NCBI GenBank assembly: GCA_013400115.1
Contig: VXBP01010393.1
Span: forward strand, 547,395 to 611,394
Direction: 5' to 3'
DNA length: 64,000 nucleotides
DNA from: Rhinopomastus cyanomelas
Lineage: Eukaryota; Chordata; Aves; Bucerotiformes; Rhinopomastidae
Below are positions 61,896 to 64,000 of this stretch, in pieces. The notes beneath the pieces were generated by a model that saw nothing but the letters and a program-made list of their open reading frames with translations, did not search any database and was not told the DNA's origin. The first letter of the stretch is position 1, and every line of letters starts with the position of its first letter. Both the position numbers and the translations under genes were made by a program.

Positions 61896-62232
61896 CCTCG
61901 CCGTCTCGGACGGGCTGCCCCGCTGCCGTCAGGTCGTTAAACGGGGATTAGGAGGATGGCTCCGGCCCCGGCGCGGGGAAGAGCTCTCGGGCTGCAGAGG
62001 GAAGGGGAGCGGGGGGGTTAGGGAACCCCCCCCGGCGCTAAAAACCAGCCCCGAGAAGGGTCAGGGAAACGCTGGCACCTGCGAGGGGGAGGTGATGGAT
62101 CAATTAAGCGATCAGAGGGTTGGGCTGTTCCGGGTGGGAGCAGAGCATCCCCAGGGATCAGTCTGGTGGTGCTGAGTTGCTCAGGGGGTCCTGGCTGGAG
62201 ACCACAGCAGAGCCCGGCACGGGGATGCTCAG
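61896..62232. other. Unique sequence, weak islet
   Basis: GTCGTTAAACGGGGATTAGG near 61933 and GGATCAATTAAGCGATCAG near 62097. No exon. Confidence 0.33.
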
Positions 62233-62234
62233 CC

Positions 62235-62325
62235 AGCACTTCAGCTGCTCTGGCAGGGGATCGGGCTGGATGAGCTCCCGAGGTCCCCTCCCGTCCCTAA
62301 TGCTCTGAGTCCGTGATTTAGGAGA
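62235..62325 (+). mobile_element. CR1 LINE 3' tail, group A-like
   Basis: 'ctgctctggcaggggatcgg', 'gctggatgagctcccgagg' and 'tcccgtccctaatgctctga'. It forms a tail-to-tail pair with the next copy. Confidence 0.88.
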
Positions 62326-62329
62326 GATC

Positions 62330-62482
62330 TCAGAACCACAGAGCATTAGGGACGGGAAGGGACCTTGGAAGATCCTCCAGCCCCATCCCCTGACACTGCA
62401 GGATGACAGCCAGAAGGGTTTGAAATGGCTCCAGAGAAGGAGGCTCCACAACCCCCCTGGGCAGCCCCTTCCAGACCCAGTG
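62330..62482 (-). mobile_element. CR1 LINE 3' end, group A-like
   Basis: 'accacagagcattagggacg', 'ggaagggaccttggaagatc', 'ggtttgaaatggctccagag' and 'aaggaggctccacaaccccc'. Confidence 0.93.
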
Positions 62483-62634
62483 GGGAAACCGGGGCTGTCA
62501 CTGCTGCTCCCCACTGTCTGTGGGGTGCTAAACCCCACTGCTCCCCGGCTGTGGCTCTGCCTCTCCAGCACTTGCTGCAGGTTTGCTCTGAGACCACCTG
62601 GGGACTCACCGGGTGGAACCTCTCTGCTGGGAGA

Positions 62635-63012
62635 GCCGGTGGGGTTCAGCTGGAGAAGAGAAGCCCCAGGGAGACCTTAGGGCAGACTTCAGGGCTTAAA
62701 GGAGTCTTAGAAGAAGCGTGGGGAGAGACTTCTCAGCAGAGGCTGTGGGACAGGCTCAGGGGTGATGGCTCAGCTGCCAGAGGGAGATTCAGAGCAGAGA
62801 GAAGGAAGAGATCATTGATGCTGAGGGTGTGAGAGCCTGGCCCAGGCTGCCCCGAGAGGTGGGAGAAGCCCCATCCCTGGCACCATCCCAGAGCAAGTTG
62901 GCCCTTGAGGCTCTGAGCACTCTGCTGCAGGTGGGGATGCCCCTGCTCAGGGCAAGGGGTTGGACTCGGTGACCTCTGAAGATGCCTTCGACCCAGCCCA
63001 TGACCCCATAAG
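62635..63012 (+). mobile_element. CR1 LINE 3' end, group D
   Basis: 'ggttcagctggagaagagaa', 'gagcctggcccaggctgccc', 'gaggtgggagaagccccatc' and 'ctgctcagggcaaggggttg', then 'gactcggtgacctctgaag'. It is the best sense-strand group D copy. Confidence 0.92.
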
Positions 63013-63058
63013 GACCCCAAACATTTTCACACAACCAACAGCTACAGGAACACCACCA

Positions 63059-63073
63059 CCCCCCCCCCCCCCC
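63059..63073 (+). repeat. Poly-C run
   Basis: Fifteen C followed by AATTAAG. Length is likely uncertain in the assembly. Confidence 0.9.
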
Positions 63074-63194
63074 AATTAAGTCAGAGCAGCTTTTAGAGGC
63101 TTCAACAGACAACTGCCCCACGGAGGAGCAACCGAAGACAGCAGGAGCCCCGGGATGCGAAGGGCCGGGGGAAGGAATTGCAGAGACTGAGGGG

Positions 63195-63545
63195 AAGCCC
63201 ACGACACCTGACAGCTGCGCTCCCGGCCTCGCGGTGGCCCCGTGCTCCCCTCGCCAGCCCCGCGCATCCGTCTCCCCGCCCCAGAGAGCCGCTCGCCGCG
63301 ATTAGCGGGTGAGAATCCTCCTGCTCTGCCCTCCCTTTGCATAACCGTAAACGACAGAGCAAATTGCCGCTCGGCGAGGAAACGAGGCTGATGGATCGGA
63401 GCTGACGGCGTCTCTTTCCATTAGGATTATTTATAGGGCACGAGCACCGGGGCGGCTCCGCAGGCGCTACCCGGGGCCGGCAGCTCCCGACCCGCTGCCC
63501 GGCTCCTCTCGACAAGTCAGCGCGGAGCCGCCGAGGGGTCACCGA
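63195..63545. promoter_or_regulatory. CpG-rich segment with an enhancer-like islet
   Basis: CpG dense throughout. The islet at about 63338-63445 has GCATAACCGTAAACGAC, GCAAATTGCCGC, and TCCATTAGGATTATTTATAGG with TAGGATTA-type homeodomain cores. Confidence 0.4.
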
Positions 63546-63699
63546 GCCGAGTGGGAGCCAGGGGTGGTGACATTTATAAGCACTGAGATCTCAGAGATGG
63601 GGAAACTACTGCCCTGGGTGAAGGCTCTGAATGGACTTGTTAATCAAAGAGGTGGGATGCTGGCCAAGAGCCGCCCGGCTGGAAGGTACAGGAAATTCA

Positions 63700-64000
63700 G
63701 GGAGCCCTGAGCTGGGAAAAAGGAGCCTGAGGGGTGACCCCATGAGTGTTGATCAATGTGTGAAGGGTGGGTGTCAGGAGGATGGAGCCAGGCTCTGCTC
63801 AGGGGCACCCAGTGACAGGACAAGGGGCAGCGGGTGTGAGCTGGAGCAGAGGAGGTTCCCCATCAGTGTGAGAAGGACCTTGTTGGCAGTGAGGGTGCCA
63901 GAGCCCTGGCAGGGGCTGCCCAGGGGGCTGTGGAGTCTCCTTCTCTGGAGACATTTCAAACCCACCTGAACTGTTCCTGTGTGACTGGATCTGGGGGATC
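63700..64000 (+). mobile_element. CR1 LINE 3' part, group A, cut by window end
   Basis: 'gggtgaccccatgagtgttg', 'atcaatgtgtgaagggtggg', 'gcacccagtgacaggacaag', 'gagtctccttctctggagac' and 'gtgactggatctgggggatc'. The tail would lie beyond 64000. The translated piece keeps a recognisable CR1 ORF2 C-terminal order (DQCVKGGCQEDGARL). Confidence 0.95.

Noticed and set aside
1..64000. tRNA, rRNA or known microRNA genes
   Set aside because: I looked for tRNA A/B boxes and a few well-known microRNA seeds on both strands and found none I could support; a covariance-model search was not possible.

Overview
The window is 64 kb of animal nuclear DNA, almost certainly from a bird. About one quarter of it, by hand addition of the spans listed, is 3' ends of CR1 non-LTR retrotransposons: more than 55 fragments on both strands. 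They are recognised by the ORF2 C-terminal coding stretch, the 3' UTR, and the tail resembling GGTTGGACTGGATGATCT...CCCTTCCAACCCC followed by 8-bp ATTCTATG-type repeats. The rest is GC-rich, with CpG islands, many minisatellites, and short AT-rich islets dense in homeodomain-type motifs (TAATTA, TAATCC, ATTAAG). This fits an avian microchromosome. The CR1 load is high for a bird; woodpeckers, hornbills and hoopoes are known for such loads, but that placement is a weak inference.

I find no protein-coding exon, tRNA, rRNA or recognisable microRNA. All long open frames are either CR1 sequence, usually read antisense, or GC-rich and tandem-repeat sequence. The window therefore looks intergenic, or like a very large intron, inside a regulatory landscape. 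No neighbouring gene is visible, so the locus cannot be named.

Layout. 1-3.7 kb: CR1 remnants, a T-rich tract, CpG-rich sequence and AT islets. 3.7-5.1 kb: a 61-bp minisatellite of 22 units. 5.1-21.4 kb: CR1 insertions alternating with candidate enhancers (best at 10.1-10.4, 14.15-14.5, 18.75-19.15 and 21.1-21.4 kb). 21.4-25 kb: mostly featureless GC-rich sequence. 25-26.1 kb: AT islets and a CpG island. 26.4-33.4 kb: minisatellites and CR1. 33.4-34.9 kb: an AT-rich 20-bp satellite joined to a CpG island. 36-38.5 kb: an AT islet, a triple CCAAT cluster and a long CR1. 38.9-40 kb: an A-rich tract joined to a CpG island. 40-55.5 kb: CR1, small minisatellites, and AT islets at 48.2, 49.4, 52.4 and 53.9 kb. 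55.5-56.5 kb: a polypyrimidine tract joined to a CpG-rich domain with AT islets. 57-64 kb: CR1 and AT islets, ending inside a CR1.

The CR1 fragments fall into at least six 3'-end groups, called A-F here. Group A has GTGTTGATCAATGTGTGA and a GGATCTAGGGGATCCTGC tail. Group B has GGGTGGGGGATCCCTGGAAC. Group C has CATCCCTGGCAGTG. Group D has GGTGGGAGAAGCCCCATCCC. Group E has GAATGGCCATCCCTGGCC. Group F has a CACCCAGTGCCAGGATGAGA core. Group A copies are the most alike and probably the youngest.

The most unusual signals are a group A variant with a duplicated 75-76 bp 3' tail, seen at least five times; a CR1 tail plus non-CR1 flank shared perfectly over 166 bp by two inverted sites 13 kb apart; and four low-complexity tracts each joined directly to a CpG-rich domain on the same side. 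I do not see a new multi-gene system. Conservation, repeat classification and expression could not be tested here.
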